A stretch of 64,000 nt of DNA, taken from the NCBI RefSeq assembly GCF_050624435.1, contig NC_134546.1:39387501-39451500 (forward strand), given 5' to 3'. The position numbers were made by a program, and so were the translations under genes. Position 1 is the stretch's first letter. Every line of letters starts with the position of its first letter. Positions 48,401 to 59,271 of the stretch are shown here, piece by piece. Source of the stretch: Tenrec ecaudatus (lineage: Eukaryota; Chordata; Mammalia; Afrosoricida; Tenrecidae). Below the pieces are notes generated by a model, which saw only the letters and a program-made list of their open reading frames with translations, was not told the DNA's origin and made no database searches.

Positions 48401-51400
48401 TTATCCATGCGATACATGACCTGGAGTGTCAGTTCTCATCATGGCTGAATAGTCATATTATATGTCTATATGAAATTTTGCTTTTCCATCCATCTGTTGG
48501 TGGACACCCAACTTGTTTCCACCATCTGGCTGTTGTGGCTACAGTGCAGTGCACATTGGTGAACAGCATCTAGCTGCCCCCTGCTTTCAAAGTTTTTGGG
48601 GGTATATATGAATCAATGGGATTCTTGGGTCTTATGGTAATTCAGTTCAATTATTTGAGAAAATACCACTGTTTTTCCATAGTGGCTATACCTTCCCGTC
48701 AGCAGTGCATGTGTGTTCCAATTTCTCCACATACTTGCCAACACTTGATGTTGACGCTACTGTTGACTCTACTCTATTTTTCTGATGTAAGCCATCCTGA
48801 TGGGGGCAAAGTGGTCTCTCAGTTTGGTTTTGATTTGCATTTCCCTAAGGAGCCCTAGTGGCGCCTAACTGCGAGGTTGTCAGTTGGAAACTACCAGCCA
48901 GCTGTTCTGTGGGATAGAGGAGGCCAGTTACTGCCGTAAGGTTTACAGTCTTGGAAACCCACAAGGGCAGTTTTATTCCATTTTTCTAGGATCCTTGTGA
49001 GTCCAAAGCAGCTTGATAGCAGAGAGATCAGGACCCCTGGTGGTACAATGGTTAAGTTCTCAGAGGCTAGGAAACCCATTGGGGCAGTTCTCTGCTTTGT
49101 AGAGTTGCTGTGACTTGGAATTGACTTTCAGGAGCAGAATAATGATAGTGACTTGTGATGTTGAATATCTTGTCACGTGCTTGTTTGTGAATCTCAAGGT
49201 GCTCTGGTGGTCCAGTAGAACATAGTAACCACCAGGTGAAGAGTATGTGCCTGTAAAGACTCAATCGGCAGGACCCCCAGGTGCAGTTCCACTCTGTCCT
49301 GGAGGGTTGCTATGAGTCAGTCATAATTGACTCTATGTCAGTGAGCTTTTTTTCAGTCTGCCAGTTGTGTATCTGCTTTTGAGAAATGTTTATTATAAAG
49401 TCTTTTGCCCAGCTGTAATTTTTCATTGTTCTGATAGGAGTTTAAAAACATATTTTGAACTCTAGACCTTCATCAGATATGGTTTAAAGATATTTCTCCC
49501 CGTCTGTAGGCTTTTTATTATTCTTTTAAAAAAATCATTTTATTGGGGGCTCGTACAACGCATATCACAATACATACATACATCCATTGTGTCAAGCACA
49601 TCTGTACATCTTCTGCTGCCATCATCATGCTCAAAACATTTGCTTTCTTCTTGAGCTCTTGGTATCAGCTCCTCATTTTTACCCCTCCCTCCCCTTTTCC
49701 CCCCTCCCTCATGGAACCTTGATAATTTATCAATTATTATTTTGTCATCTTACACTGCCCGACATCTCCCTTCACCCACTTTTCTGTTGTCCATACCCCA
49801 GAGAGGGGGTTATATGTAGATCCTTGTGATCCATACCCCCTTTCGCCACTCCACCTTCCCTCTATCCTCCCAGTATTGCCACTCTCACCACTGGTCCTGA
49901 AGGGATCATTTGTCCTGGATTCCCTGTGTTTACAGTTCCTATCTGTACCAGTGTACATCCTCTGGTCTAGCGGGATTTGTAAGGTAGAATTGGGATCATG
50001 ATAGTTGGGGGTGGGGGTGGGATGGCGGGAGGAAGCATTTAAGAACTAGAGGAAAGTTGTATGTTTCATCGTTGCTATGATGCACCCTGACTGGCTCGTC
50101 TCCTCCCCGAGGCCCTTCTGTATTATTTGTTCTTTGAAGCATAATTTTTTTAACTGTATGAAGCCCAGTTTAATTGATTGCTGTGCTTTTGGTGTTGTAG
50201 TTGATTTTTATGTGCGGGCCACTGGTCTGTTTTAAATTGATTTTCGTTGATGGTGTGCAGTGTGCATCCCACTTCACTCTTTTGCATTAGGAGATCCAGT
50301 TGTCTCGGTACCGTTAATTAAAGAGGCTCCTCTATCCCCCTTGGATGGACTTGGCACCCCGTCACATCAGTTAACCTTAGATGTGTGGGTTTATTTCTGG
50401 GCTCTAATTCTAGTCCACCGGCTTCCCTGTTTCTGGCCTTCTGTGAGCTCTGATCTGTTTTGACGAGTGTAGGTGTACAGTGCAACAAAGTGTGACTCTT
50501 TGTTCATCTTTTTCAAGAATTTCCTCTCGCAATTCCACTTGAATTTGAGGATCAGCTTGTCCATTTTTGCCAAAGGAGAAAAAGCCATTGGAATTTTGGT
50601 AGAGTTGATTGAATCTGTAGATTGCTTTGGTAAATATTAAGAGTGAGAGTCTTGGAAACTCACAAGGGCAGTTCTACCCTGCCCTGTAGTAGGGTCACCC
50701 TGAGATGGAATCGACTTAGTGGCTGTGAGTTTGCTTGTTTAGCAGAACACACAGGTGTCTTTCCTTTTGCTTACATCTCCTTTGGTTTCGTTCAGCCCTC
50801 TTAACAGTTTCCACAGTGTAAGTCTTACGGATTAAACTTATTTCTAGGTATTTGTTCTTTCATATGCTACTGTCGATGGAATTGTTATCATAATTCCCTT
50901 TGACTCAGAATAATGTCACAGCTCATTGCTGATGTCTGCAAACGACGGATCTTGTGTGTGTTGATTTTTGTGTCCTCTTACTGCTGAATCCGTACCTGTG
51001 AGGATGGTGCCAGGCTGGGCAGTGTTAGATTCTGTTCACAGGTCGCTGTGAGTTGGAACCGACTCAGCGACACCGAACAGCATGGCCAGTAGCTCTCCGA
51101 AGAGCCCTGGTGACTCAGTCATGAAGAGATCGGCTGTTAGCTGAAAGTTTGGTGGTTCGACCTTCCCAACCACTCCAAGGAAGGAAGATAAGACTGAAAA
51201 GAGCTATTGTCTTGGAAGCCCTCAGGGAGCAGGTCTACTCTATCCTGCAGGGTCTCCACGAGTCAGAACTAACTAGATGGCTGTGGTGTTGGTCTGGGAT
51301 TGATCTATAACTATGTGTCACATTGATGTATTTTCTTATCTTGAACCACTGTTGTGTCCGTGGGAGAAATCCCGTGTGGACAGTGTGTAATCCTTTCACT

Positions 51401-54400
51401 CTAGTGTTGGATTTGGTTTGCTAGGCAGTCTGGTGTTGAGGGCTTTTGCGACGAAAGGTGGTCCTTGACTTAGGATGGGATTTCATGCGATGACAGCATC
51501 TAAGTGGTTCTAAAACAAGTCAAATATCTTTTATGGGATGATGGCTTTTATTTATTTTTAATTAGTATTTTACATAAATCTGATTGTGCTCGGCAGGTTG
51601 CCTAGAGAAACAAATCCAGTGACACGCATATATGTTTAAGAAAGAGCTTTATATCAAGAAGTATTTATATACCAAGTAGGCATCCCTGCCCAGTCCACCC
51701 AAGTTCCTGAGCCCATCAGTCCCTCTTCAGAATCATGTAGCTACAGGGGGTGATGCAGCAAGGGGGTTCGGAGCACAGGAGGATCACAGGCTGGTGGATG
51801 CAGAGTTGTGTGGATCCAAGTCCGGTGGGAACGAATGTGGCAGGTGCCTGCAGCTATCAGGGACATGGGGGTGCCCCTCAAGGCAGGCGGAGTAAGGACC
51901 ACTGTCAGGAGAGTGACGAGGCAGCCTCGAGCATGGGACAGATAATTTGTAAAGCCTGAAACTGAGAAGGGTCTAGTCTCCACCATGTATTACGAAACTT
52001 CGCAACTCCACAGCAAACAACCGGATTATAAACCATGCAAGAGACCTTAGCTAACATTTCTCCAAAGCTGATAAACAAATGGCCGCCTCAAGGATAAATG
52101 TTTTTGTTTCTCATCCCAAGTGATCGGCCCAGCTGGGGAATGAGCCAGCCACACAAAACACAGTGACTAAACGCTATCAGAAAGCCCCTAGGGTGGGACC
52201 AGACCTCAGATCCTGCATGCTGAACCCCACCTCCCACTCTGAGTCTCCCCTCTGCTGGCAGGAACCGGAACACAAGGGCTGCAAGGCGGGGGGCCTCCGT
52301 GTGGCTAGAGAGGCGGCCTCTGAAACCAAGCAGCGTGGCTGGGCCGACCCGGTGGGGTGTCTGTAGATGAGGGATATCGGGCACGTGTGAGAGCTCTCTG
52401 GAAATGTCACGGCACAGCGACATCCTTCTGCCTGCTGTGATTCTTTGCTGGGGTGCCAGCTTATTCCAGGGGTCATCTCAAAGCACCTTGGAAGTCGAGA
52501 AGATCAGCTGTGGTGATTCAGAAGTGGGGAGTGAGGACATGCATCCCTAGGCTGCCTCCTCCGCTTACCCTCTTCAGCTGCTGGAGGAGAATTTCGTCTT
52601 GGGACCACAGGGCCACAGGCATGGTTTTGTCCCTCATTTGAAATTCTGGGAATTGGCCTCCAGTCCTGAGAACTCTGCCTCCCCAACTGGAAAATAAACC
52701 CCACAGGGAACTTTGCCAGTGGACAGGGGTCCAGTAGCCATGCTTGTCACTCTGAAGAAAACCGCGTTTGTGGAAAGGGGCTCTTGATTTCTCTGCTCAG
52801 ATATGAGTTGTTCATGAGGACGAGGGGGTGGTGGTTCTGGGGTGTGTACCACTGTCCACAAGTATTCTGCTCTGAGGATCCTGACCTCTGGCCCTGCCCT
52901 GTCTTTCAGATGACCTGGGGAAGTTGCTCCTGGCCGAGTCCCTCCTGGAGCAGTATTTGAAGGAGAACCACACCAAGCTAAAAGACTCCATCCCTTTGCT
53001 GGAGAAGAACGAACCGAGGCTGATGGAAGCCAAGAATTATCTGAGCAGTATCTTTAGCCACGGGAAGCTGTTGGTGAGTCCTGAGCCCTCCCCAGGCCGG
53101 CCCGTGACTTGAGTAGCAAGCCCCTCCTGGTGGCCTGACCCTGTGCCGCTAGTCACAACGGACTGTACTCCCTTGACATGCCCCTTCCTCAACAGGTGCC
53201 TGCAGTGTAAGACATGCACTGGGATACAAAGACTTTGTGTAAAACAGGACGGACACTGTCCAGAGTTTTCCATACTGATTAGAAGGAGAAATAATTTTTC
53301 TTTTTTTGGTATAAAAAACCAAAACCACACCCACTGCTGTAGACTTGATCCTACTCATTTCTGCCATCAGGTTCCTTCCTGCTCGTAGCCACCCTTACAT
53401 AGGGCAGGGTAGGACTGCCACGTGGCTGTCCAAGACTGTGACTCTTTGTGGGAGGAGAAAGCTTCCTCTTTCTCCGGAGGAGTCCGCTGGTGGTTTCAAA
53501 CTGCTAACCTTATAGTTTGTAGCTCAATTCATAACCAATTTGACTGCTAGGAAGTTGACAGTGACATACGGGGTCACATTTCTGGCTCACATTTATGCAT
53601 CTGCTGGACAGGCCTGGGCTGACCTATTGTGTCCCTGGCCCTTTGACTCTTAGTCACGGGGAACTACGAGGACTCCAGCAAGCCTGTGTTCTAGTCAGCA
53701 CGTGTGTAGGGTTGGCTAATGACAAAAGAGCTCAATCATAAGGCAAGCCAGTGTAAGTCCATGGGAACTGATGGAGCACCTACTGTGTGCAAGGTACTGA
53801 AGAGAATATTAAAAGCCAAAGCAAAACCCAGTCGCGAACCCAGTGGATCCCCACATGTCGGGACTCCATAGGTGCCACAGCTGACTCAGAAGCAGACGGC
53901 CAGCCCTGTCCTTGGGTGCCTGTGGGTAGGGGGGGCACTAACCTTTTGGGTGGCAGCTGAGTGTTTAGTCACTTGTGCTACGAAGGGGACTCCTGAGGGG
54001 GGTGAGTGGAGTGGGGCACAATTGCACCTTCTCAGAGCACAGTCTGCTCACTCACGGGGGGGTCTGGTCAGAATTGCCAGCTATGAATCAGCACCTGCAT
54101 TCTGACAAGCGGTCCTGGGATTCCTGTACACACCGGGTCACAGTGTGTGTGAGCAGTCCTAAGGATGGAGATGGGTCACTGGAGACCCAGAGAGGAAGTG
54201 ATTTCGCAAGACAGGCTCCAGACCTGATTATTTGTTTACTGACTCGATTATTTGATCGGGAGCTTAGTCCATGCAAGGCGTTGTGTCATGTGCTCTGAGG
54301 GCAGTAGAGCCCTCTAGCATGGACTCTGCCACCCCAGTGGGGCACAGGTCCATGGGGAAGATAAGTCCTATCAACAAGTAAACAGTCACGGTCCAAAGTA

Positions 54401-57400
54401 GACCCAACGCATGTCATGGGTGTGAGGAGGGACCCTCTCTGGGTGATGGTGTGCAGGCTGGGTGCTGTGCTGGGGGTGGCTGGAACACGCAGGGAGAGGG
54501 CTGGGCTCTCAGGCTAAGGAGGCACCGTGGACGCTAAATGAAGCATTCCTGCAGGAAACAGGAAGCAGATCCAGAAGGGGGAGGGGGCATCCTGGTTACG
54601 TGTTGGGCTCAGATGCTAAAGCCGGGCAGTTCGGAACCACAATCGAGCAGCTCCTCAGGAGGAAGGTGAGGCGTTTGCTAAGTCAGGATTCCATCTCAGA
54701 AACCCATAGAAGCAAATTCTGCCTGTCCTGCAGGGTTGCTATGAGCGGGCATCGGCTGGAGGGCAGTGAGGGGAAGGGACATGCTGGGTCATGAGGTTGT
54801 AAAGGTACCTTGGAACCAGAGAGTGAGGCATGGAAGGCCAGGCCCCAAACTGAGGTGTAGCTGTGTGCACAGTTTGGGGTTGAGGGGAGAGGGAAAGCAC
54901 GCTGGGAACTGCTGTGGAGTCAGTTCTAACTCGGTGACCCCAGGAGGGCAGATAAGAGCTATTGGAGTGGTTTCTCAGCCAGACCTTCCTTCCAAGTTGG
55001 GTTTAAACTGCTGACCTTTTGGCTAGTAGCTTAACCATTGTGGCCCCAGGGAAGCTTGTTGATTTTCATCCCGGACCCTGACTGGGATCACTGTAGTTCA
55101 GGCAGTTCAAGTTGGGTTCAGATGCTGCACATGTCCCTTCACCTCATGACCCATCTGGTTCGTCATCTGCCAATTGAAAGGGCTGGACTCCATGGGTGGG
55201 TTCCAAGCTTCTTCCCATCAACCAACCCCCCCCCCCCCCCCCGCTTTCTTATTTCTGGTAGAATCCATTCTGTTTCTTAGAACAGTGATGTATGCTTATG
55301 ATTAAAATTTTTTAAAACTCAACCAGTAAACAAGTATTTAAATACTAAATAAAAGATGTGGCATGCCTCTGCAGCCCCAGGCCTTCCCCCCTCCCCCTCC
55401 CCTTCCTCCTCCCCCTCCCCCAACCCGGGCTGAGCTCGGCTTACCCATGGCCGAGGCCCGGAGCTCCTGGACACTATGGAAACCTCCCTGGTGGGGTCAC
55501 AGGAGGCCTCAGCACCAACCTGCTGTCTTTCACTTGAGGTTCTTTCTCAGTGCTCAGTGCCTGCTGGCACCTCACGCTGCACGTTGGCTGAATGTTTTCA
55601 CATGTATGGTGTGGGGAAGGAGCCCTGGGGCAGAGTGGGCTGCTCACCGTGAGTTCACCAGTTCAAACCCACCAGCCACTCCGTAGGAGAAAGATGAGGT
55701 TTGCTGCTCCTGTAAAGACGTATGGTGTGGGAACCCCAACAGGGCTGTTCTACTCTGCCCTGTAGGGCTGTCATGCGTCGGAATTAACTCGATGCGGGTG
55801 ATTTTTGTGTCTGTCTGCCACCCACAGACTGTTTAGTACGCTGAAGGGTTACCAGGCTGTATTGGTCAGGGACACCCAGAGGAACCCAAGGCAGATGCTT
55901 GTTTCCAGGCTGGACCCTGACCCAGCAAAATACAGTCTTAAAGTGATTCAAGGGCTCCTCTCTGTTACCCCTGAGAGTCAGGATGTGGCTCCAGGTGCTC
56001 TTCTTCTTCGGCTGCAGGTGAAAACTGACAAATCAGACCATGAGTCACTTTGATGGAATGAGGAAGAGAGGTGGAGGTCAAAGGGCCCCAGGACCCATCT
56101 GAGGGCTTGTGAGGGCCTGTGGGAGTCTCTTCTGGGGACGCTATTGGAAACAGGCCACTTGCCCTTACCTCCCTGACTCAGAGAGTGCCAGGCATTGCCT
56201 AATCGTCACTGGAGATGGTGTCTGTCCCCGTTTCCAGGTGAAGAAACTGACCTGGGCAGTTAAGTCACTTAGCCAAGCACCACGGGGCAGGTGCAGAACT
56301 CAGGCCTTGGTCAGTTAGCCTCTGGATCCCACGCTGTATTGCCTTTAAAAATTTTCTATTAAGCTGTACCTATCTGTCTATGTATTTTTTCCCCTCTTCT
56401 CATTTGCTGCCTTCTGAAATACTGGAGAGGAACTAAAACAATGACTTAGAAGCAATGGAACTACTTCCTCATCTGTTCTCACCTTTTACCTGGGAGGGAG
56501 TCTTGTGTCCACTGGCAGAGACACGGAAGCCCCGGAAGACTAGGTGGCACGGCGGATACACACACACACGTTATCCCAGACCAGAACACTTACCTCCAGA
56601 TGCCCAGCCCCCCACAGCATGTGCTCATTCCAACTGTGACTGCCCCATAGAACAGAGTATGCCTCTTCTTTCTCCCATGGGGTGGCTGGTGGTTTTGAAC
56701 TACTGACTTTGTGACTCGTCGTTGGACATGAAACCCACCATGTCACCAAGCAAGGGCAAAATTAAAAGCAAGAACACCATAAGACCAAACAGCAAGGGGG
56801 CTGGACCCTCAGGTTCAAGGCTGCCTTATAGATGTAGCCATTTAGCTGTGGAGCCACCGAGTGGGCTGTCCTTCATCCCACCTCCTACCCCCTCACTCCC
56901 AGGCTGGTGGAATCTGTCCCTGTTCGACTAGGAACCTCCACCAGTCACACTCCGTCATCAACCCTCAAAGGTGTCCTGAGCGGAGCTGCCCTTTCCCCTC
57001 TTTGCAGCAGAACCAGGTAATAATAACAATTACTCATGCCCTGTATTTATCTAGCTCCTTTCTCAAGAACAGTTCAAAGCTCCTTCCTGGACTTTGCTGC
57101 CCTCTGCTCTTGGCAGGGCTGTGGTGGTGGGGCGGAGTGGGCGGTGAGCACTTGCCTGCACCTGGCCCAAGCAGCAAGGTCCTGTGCCCATGGTTTGAAG
57201 CCAGTGAGGGAAATGGCAGTCCTTGCCCAGCTTGGGACTCTGTTGTCCTGGGCCGGGGAGTGGGTGACCTCTTTGGGAGGTCCTAACAAGCGGCCCTGAA
57301 ACACTGCTTTGGGAGCAGGAAGTCAGACACACCGGGGCCAAGCAATTCTTTCAGTAGATGAAGCACACTGGGAGGGAGCCTTCGAGGAGGAGGAGGGTGA

Positions 57401-59271
57401 GCCTAGTGGGACCCCAGAGGGTGCAAGGGTTTGCATAAGCCAAAGGGAAGGGGGAAGCTGTTCTAGGTTTGGGGCCTGTGTGAACCAAGGTATAGGGGAA
57501 GGAAAAGGCAGTTACAAAAGCCAACCATTCCAGCTTCCCAGGGGTCTGGCCCTGCCTGCTCCAGCCCTCTTCGTTGACTTCTGAGTGGGGAATGGTCGAG
57601 AACCCCAGATGATTATCTCACCTCCACTCTGGGGACAGGGCAACCCCTTCCTTCCAGGGCCAGGGCTAGGGGTGGGGTCCTGAGCTGTGACTAGGGAGAA
57701 GACAGTGGATGCCTGGGTGGCAGGTGAGGTGCCAAGAGCCAGCCCCGCAGGCGAGTTGCCTACAAGGATGGAGGTAGGACATGGAGGCAAAGCTTCCTGA
57801 ACTGGCAGGGCCTCCCGGCCACGGGCCCACCCCCACGGGTGCTCTGGCTATGAGCAATGCCCGAGCTAGGGGTGGGGTAGCCAGGTAGACCAGGCCTCCT
57901 CGGGCCTAAGGGAGGTTCTGAGAGCTCTTGAGTTGGGTGGAGATGTGGGCATAAGCCGTACTTAGGAAGGTGGGGGAGGGAAAACGTGACTTTAGGTGCT
58001 TTGGCTTCTGAACTCTCCCCGACTCCTGATAAGACAAGAGGCCCAGTGGCCTTCTCTCTTCTTGCCTGTCCCACGTGGTGCTGGGTTCTGCCCCCGCCAA
58101 GGTCCCACGGTGGCCATGGGTTGGTGGCTTCCCCAGGGACTTCAGGTACAGGCCTCTCCCATGCATGGACAGACTCTTTTAGGTACAAACACATCCCTGT
58201 GTTTAAGGAGCTCTGCTGACACTGTGGGTTAGGCTCTGCCTTCTAACCACAAGGTCGGTGGTTCCAATCCACCCCTGACTCAGCAGGAGAAAGACGAGGC
58301 TGTCAGTCCCAATCAAGATTTCCAGCCTCAGAAACCCTGGATAGGGTCGCTGTGAGTCAGAATCTCCTGAAAGGCAGTGCGTTTGGTTTTCATGATGCAC
58401 TTGTAATTTTCCATTTGCATTCTTAAAGAGGATCCTTCAATTGTACAAGCTTTGGGCCTCCCCAACCCTCGACTCTGCCCCTCATCCCCACCGCCCCCTA
58501 GCCCCTGAGCCCCTCCCTTTCCGCCTGAGTTCAGACCCAGTGCCTCACCACCTGGTAGTCAGCCTCACCAGAGCCTGTGGGACCATCAGGATGAGGAAGC
58601 ATAGGGCTCGGCAGCAAGTTGCCTGGAGTCTTGTTGGGAGCCAAAGATAGCCCAGGAAACAATGAAGGGCCGTGTAAAGAGTTCATAGAGAGGCCCTGGG
58701 GTGTAGACCCAGGGCTCTGGGCAGGAGAGATGCAGCGGCATGAGCTAGAGTGTCCAAGAAGACAGTGTGTGTGTGTGGGGGGGGGGGGGGCGTAAATGTC
58801 TAGCACTGTGGTTCTCAACCTGTGGGTCGCGACCCTTTTGGGCCTCAAATGACCCTTTCACATGGGTCGCCCAATTCTTCACAGTAGCAAAATGACAGTG
58901 ATGAAGTAGCAACGAAAATAATGTTATGGTTGGGGTCACCACAGCATGAGGAACTGTATGAAAGGGCCGCGGCATTCGGAAGGCTGAGAACCACTGGTCT
59001 AGCAGGTTCTTAGGCTCCTGGCTCAGCGGGGGTGCTTCTCCCAGGCTTTGCGTGGAGCGGAACTGGGTGCAAGAGCCTGCTCACTGTGTCCTGTGCTTCC
59101 AGCCGCAGTACCTGCGTGAGGCCATGCTGATCCTGGGCAAGCTGCACTACCTGGAGGGCTCCTACCGTGACACCATTAGCATGTACGCCCGGGCCGGGCT
59201 CGACGACATGTCCGTGGAGAACAAGCCCCTCTACCAGATGCGGCTGCTGTCGGAAGCCTTTGTCATCAAAG
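42145..59271 (+). CDS. TTC7A: TTC7A, tetratricopeptide repeat protein 7A (5' part; gene continues past the window)
   Basis: Exons 42145-42313, 52910-53073 and 59103-59271 join in phase (phase 1, phase 0, then ending in phase 1). They encode residues 1-167 and one base of the next codon. The product begins [20 protein letters not shown] and ends [14 protein letters not shown], matching mammalian TTC7A throughout. The full protein is about 860 residues, so roughly four fifths lies outside the window. TTC7A is a helical TPR scaffold that, with EFR3 and FAM126A, places PI4KA at the plasma membrane to make PI4P. Human mutations cause multiple intestinal atresia with immunodeficiency. The ATG has a strong context (A at -3, G at +4). 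I could not find the exon starting with the family sequence LSLERLPNS before 64,000. Confidence 0.95.
43200..43425 (+). repeat. MIR
   Basis: AAACTGAGGCACAGAGAAGT and GATTTGAACCCAGG are the classic MIR core and 3' segment. Confidence 0.8.
43705..43892 (-). repeat. AfroSINE-type SINE
   Basis: The inverted head GGTTAGCAGCCCAACCTGTA and CCACTAGGGTTC lie at the right end. Confidence 0.7.
47185..47320 (-). repeat. Internally deleted AfroSINE-type SINE
   Basis: The inverted tail (GCTATTGAGTCAGTTCCG) is joined directly to the inverted head region. Confidence 0.6.
47880..48170 (+). promoter_or_regulatory. Intragenic CpG island, candidate alternative TTC7A promoter
   Basis: CpG-rich sequence sits in an otherwise CpG-poor intron. 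It contains a TCCG tetranucleotide run (about 47,913-47,932), three NF-Y-type CTGATTGGC boxes (starting 48001, 48043 and 48085) and GC boxes between them. A donor-like GCAG|GTGGGA at about 48,135 could end a first exon. Promoter identity and direction are inferred from composition and motifs only. Confidence 0.55.
48001..48093. repeat. 42-bp tandem repeat carrying CCAAT and GC boxes
   Basis: Two full 42-bp units (48001-48042 and 48043-48084) differ at only one visible position, and the start of a third follows. Each begins CTGATTGGC and contains a GGCGGGGC GC box. Confidence 0.95.
48237..48258. repeat. (TG)11 microsatellite
   Basis: A pure tract 70 bases downstream of the intragenic CpG island. 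Confidence 0.95.
48846..49135 (+). repeat. Two adjacent AfroSINE-type SINEs
   Basis: Heads GGAGCCCTAGTGGCGC (48847) and ACCCCTGGTGGTACAATGG (49031) each begin a SINE. The second has an internal deletion. Confidence 0.65.
49525..50122 (-). mobile_element. 5'-truncated L1 3' end in an older L1
   Basis: Poly(T) plus ATCATTTTATTGGGGGCTCG starts a minus-strand copy of the lineage L1 3' UTR, truncated at about 50,122. Confidence 0.8.
51100..51300 (+). repeat. AfroSINE-type SINE
   Basis: AGAGCCCTGGTGACTCAG head and CACGAGTCAGAACTAACTAG tail. Confidence 0.75.
51585..51930 (+). mobile_element. LTR-like element, 3' end unclear
   Basis: Shares CCTAGAGAAACAAATCCAGT and GGCATCCCTGCCCAGTCCA with the 32,796 copy. 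Confidence 0.55.
52910..53073 (+). CDS. TTC7A: TTC7A exon 2
   Basis: The acceptor is CTGTCTTTCAG before 52910 and the donor is GTGAGT at 53074. The exon encodes residues 57-111, including LLEKNEP and AKNYLSSI, which are strongly conserved in TTC7A and TTC7B. It has no internal stop in the spliced frame. Confidence 0.95.
53318..53545 (-). repeat. AfroSINE-type SINE
   Basis: Inverted AfroSINE with GGTGGTTTCAAACTGCTAAC near its right end. It lies 245 bases after TTC7A exon 2. Confidence 0.7.
54590..54772 (+). repeat. AfroSINE-type SINE
   Basis: The tail GGGTTGCTATGAGCGGGCAT and GGCAGTGAGG are diagnostic. Confidence 0.7.
55618..55810 (+). repeat. AfroSINE-type SINE
   Basis: GGAGCCCTGGGGCAGAGTGG head to TCGGAATTAACTCGATGCGG tail, full length. 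Confidence 0.8.
58204..58390 (+). repeat. AfroSINE-type SINE
   Basis: GGAGCTCTGCTGACACTGTG head through GGGTCGCTGTGAGTCAGAAT tail, full length. Confidence 0.8.
58806..58996 (-). mobile_element. SPIN-type hAT non-autonomous element, 191 bp, perfect 8-bp duplication
   Basis: CTGTGGTTCTCAACC...AGAACCACTG is flanked by identical GTCTAGCA at 58798-58805 and 58997-59004. The CTAG-centred site fits hAT target preference. It ends 106 bases before TTC7A exon 3. Confidence 0.93.
59103..59271 (+). CDS. TTC7A: TTC7A exon 3 (first TPR-like helices)
   Basis: The acceptor is TGCTTCCAG before 59103 and the donor is GTAGCT at 59272, somewhat weaker than the others. The exon encodes residues 112-167. Residues around 116-146 ([20 protein letters not shown], then MYARAG) have the small/large residue spacing of a TPR helix pair. 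[17 protein letters not shown] is nearly invariant in the family. Confidence 0.95.

Larger units (their letters stand above)
42314..52909 (+). other. TTC7A: TTC7A intron 1
   Basis: This 10.6-kb intron contains a MIR (about 43,200-43,425), several SINEs, old L1 sequence on the minus strand (about 48,255-48,845 and 50,130-50,640), a young L1 3' end (49,525-50,122), an LTR-like copy (51,585-51,930), and a second CpG island at 47,880-48,170. No conserved coding exon was recognised. Confidence 0.8.
53074..59102 (+). other. TTC7A: TTC7A intron 2
   Basis: The intron holds SINEs (53,318-53,545 minus; 54,590-54,772 plus; 55,618-55,810 plus; 58,204-58,390 plus), a MIR-like segment (about 56,180-56,330), a C homopolymer (55,226-55,242), and a SPIN element 107 bases before exon 3. 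No other gene was recognised. Confidence 0.8.
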
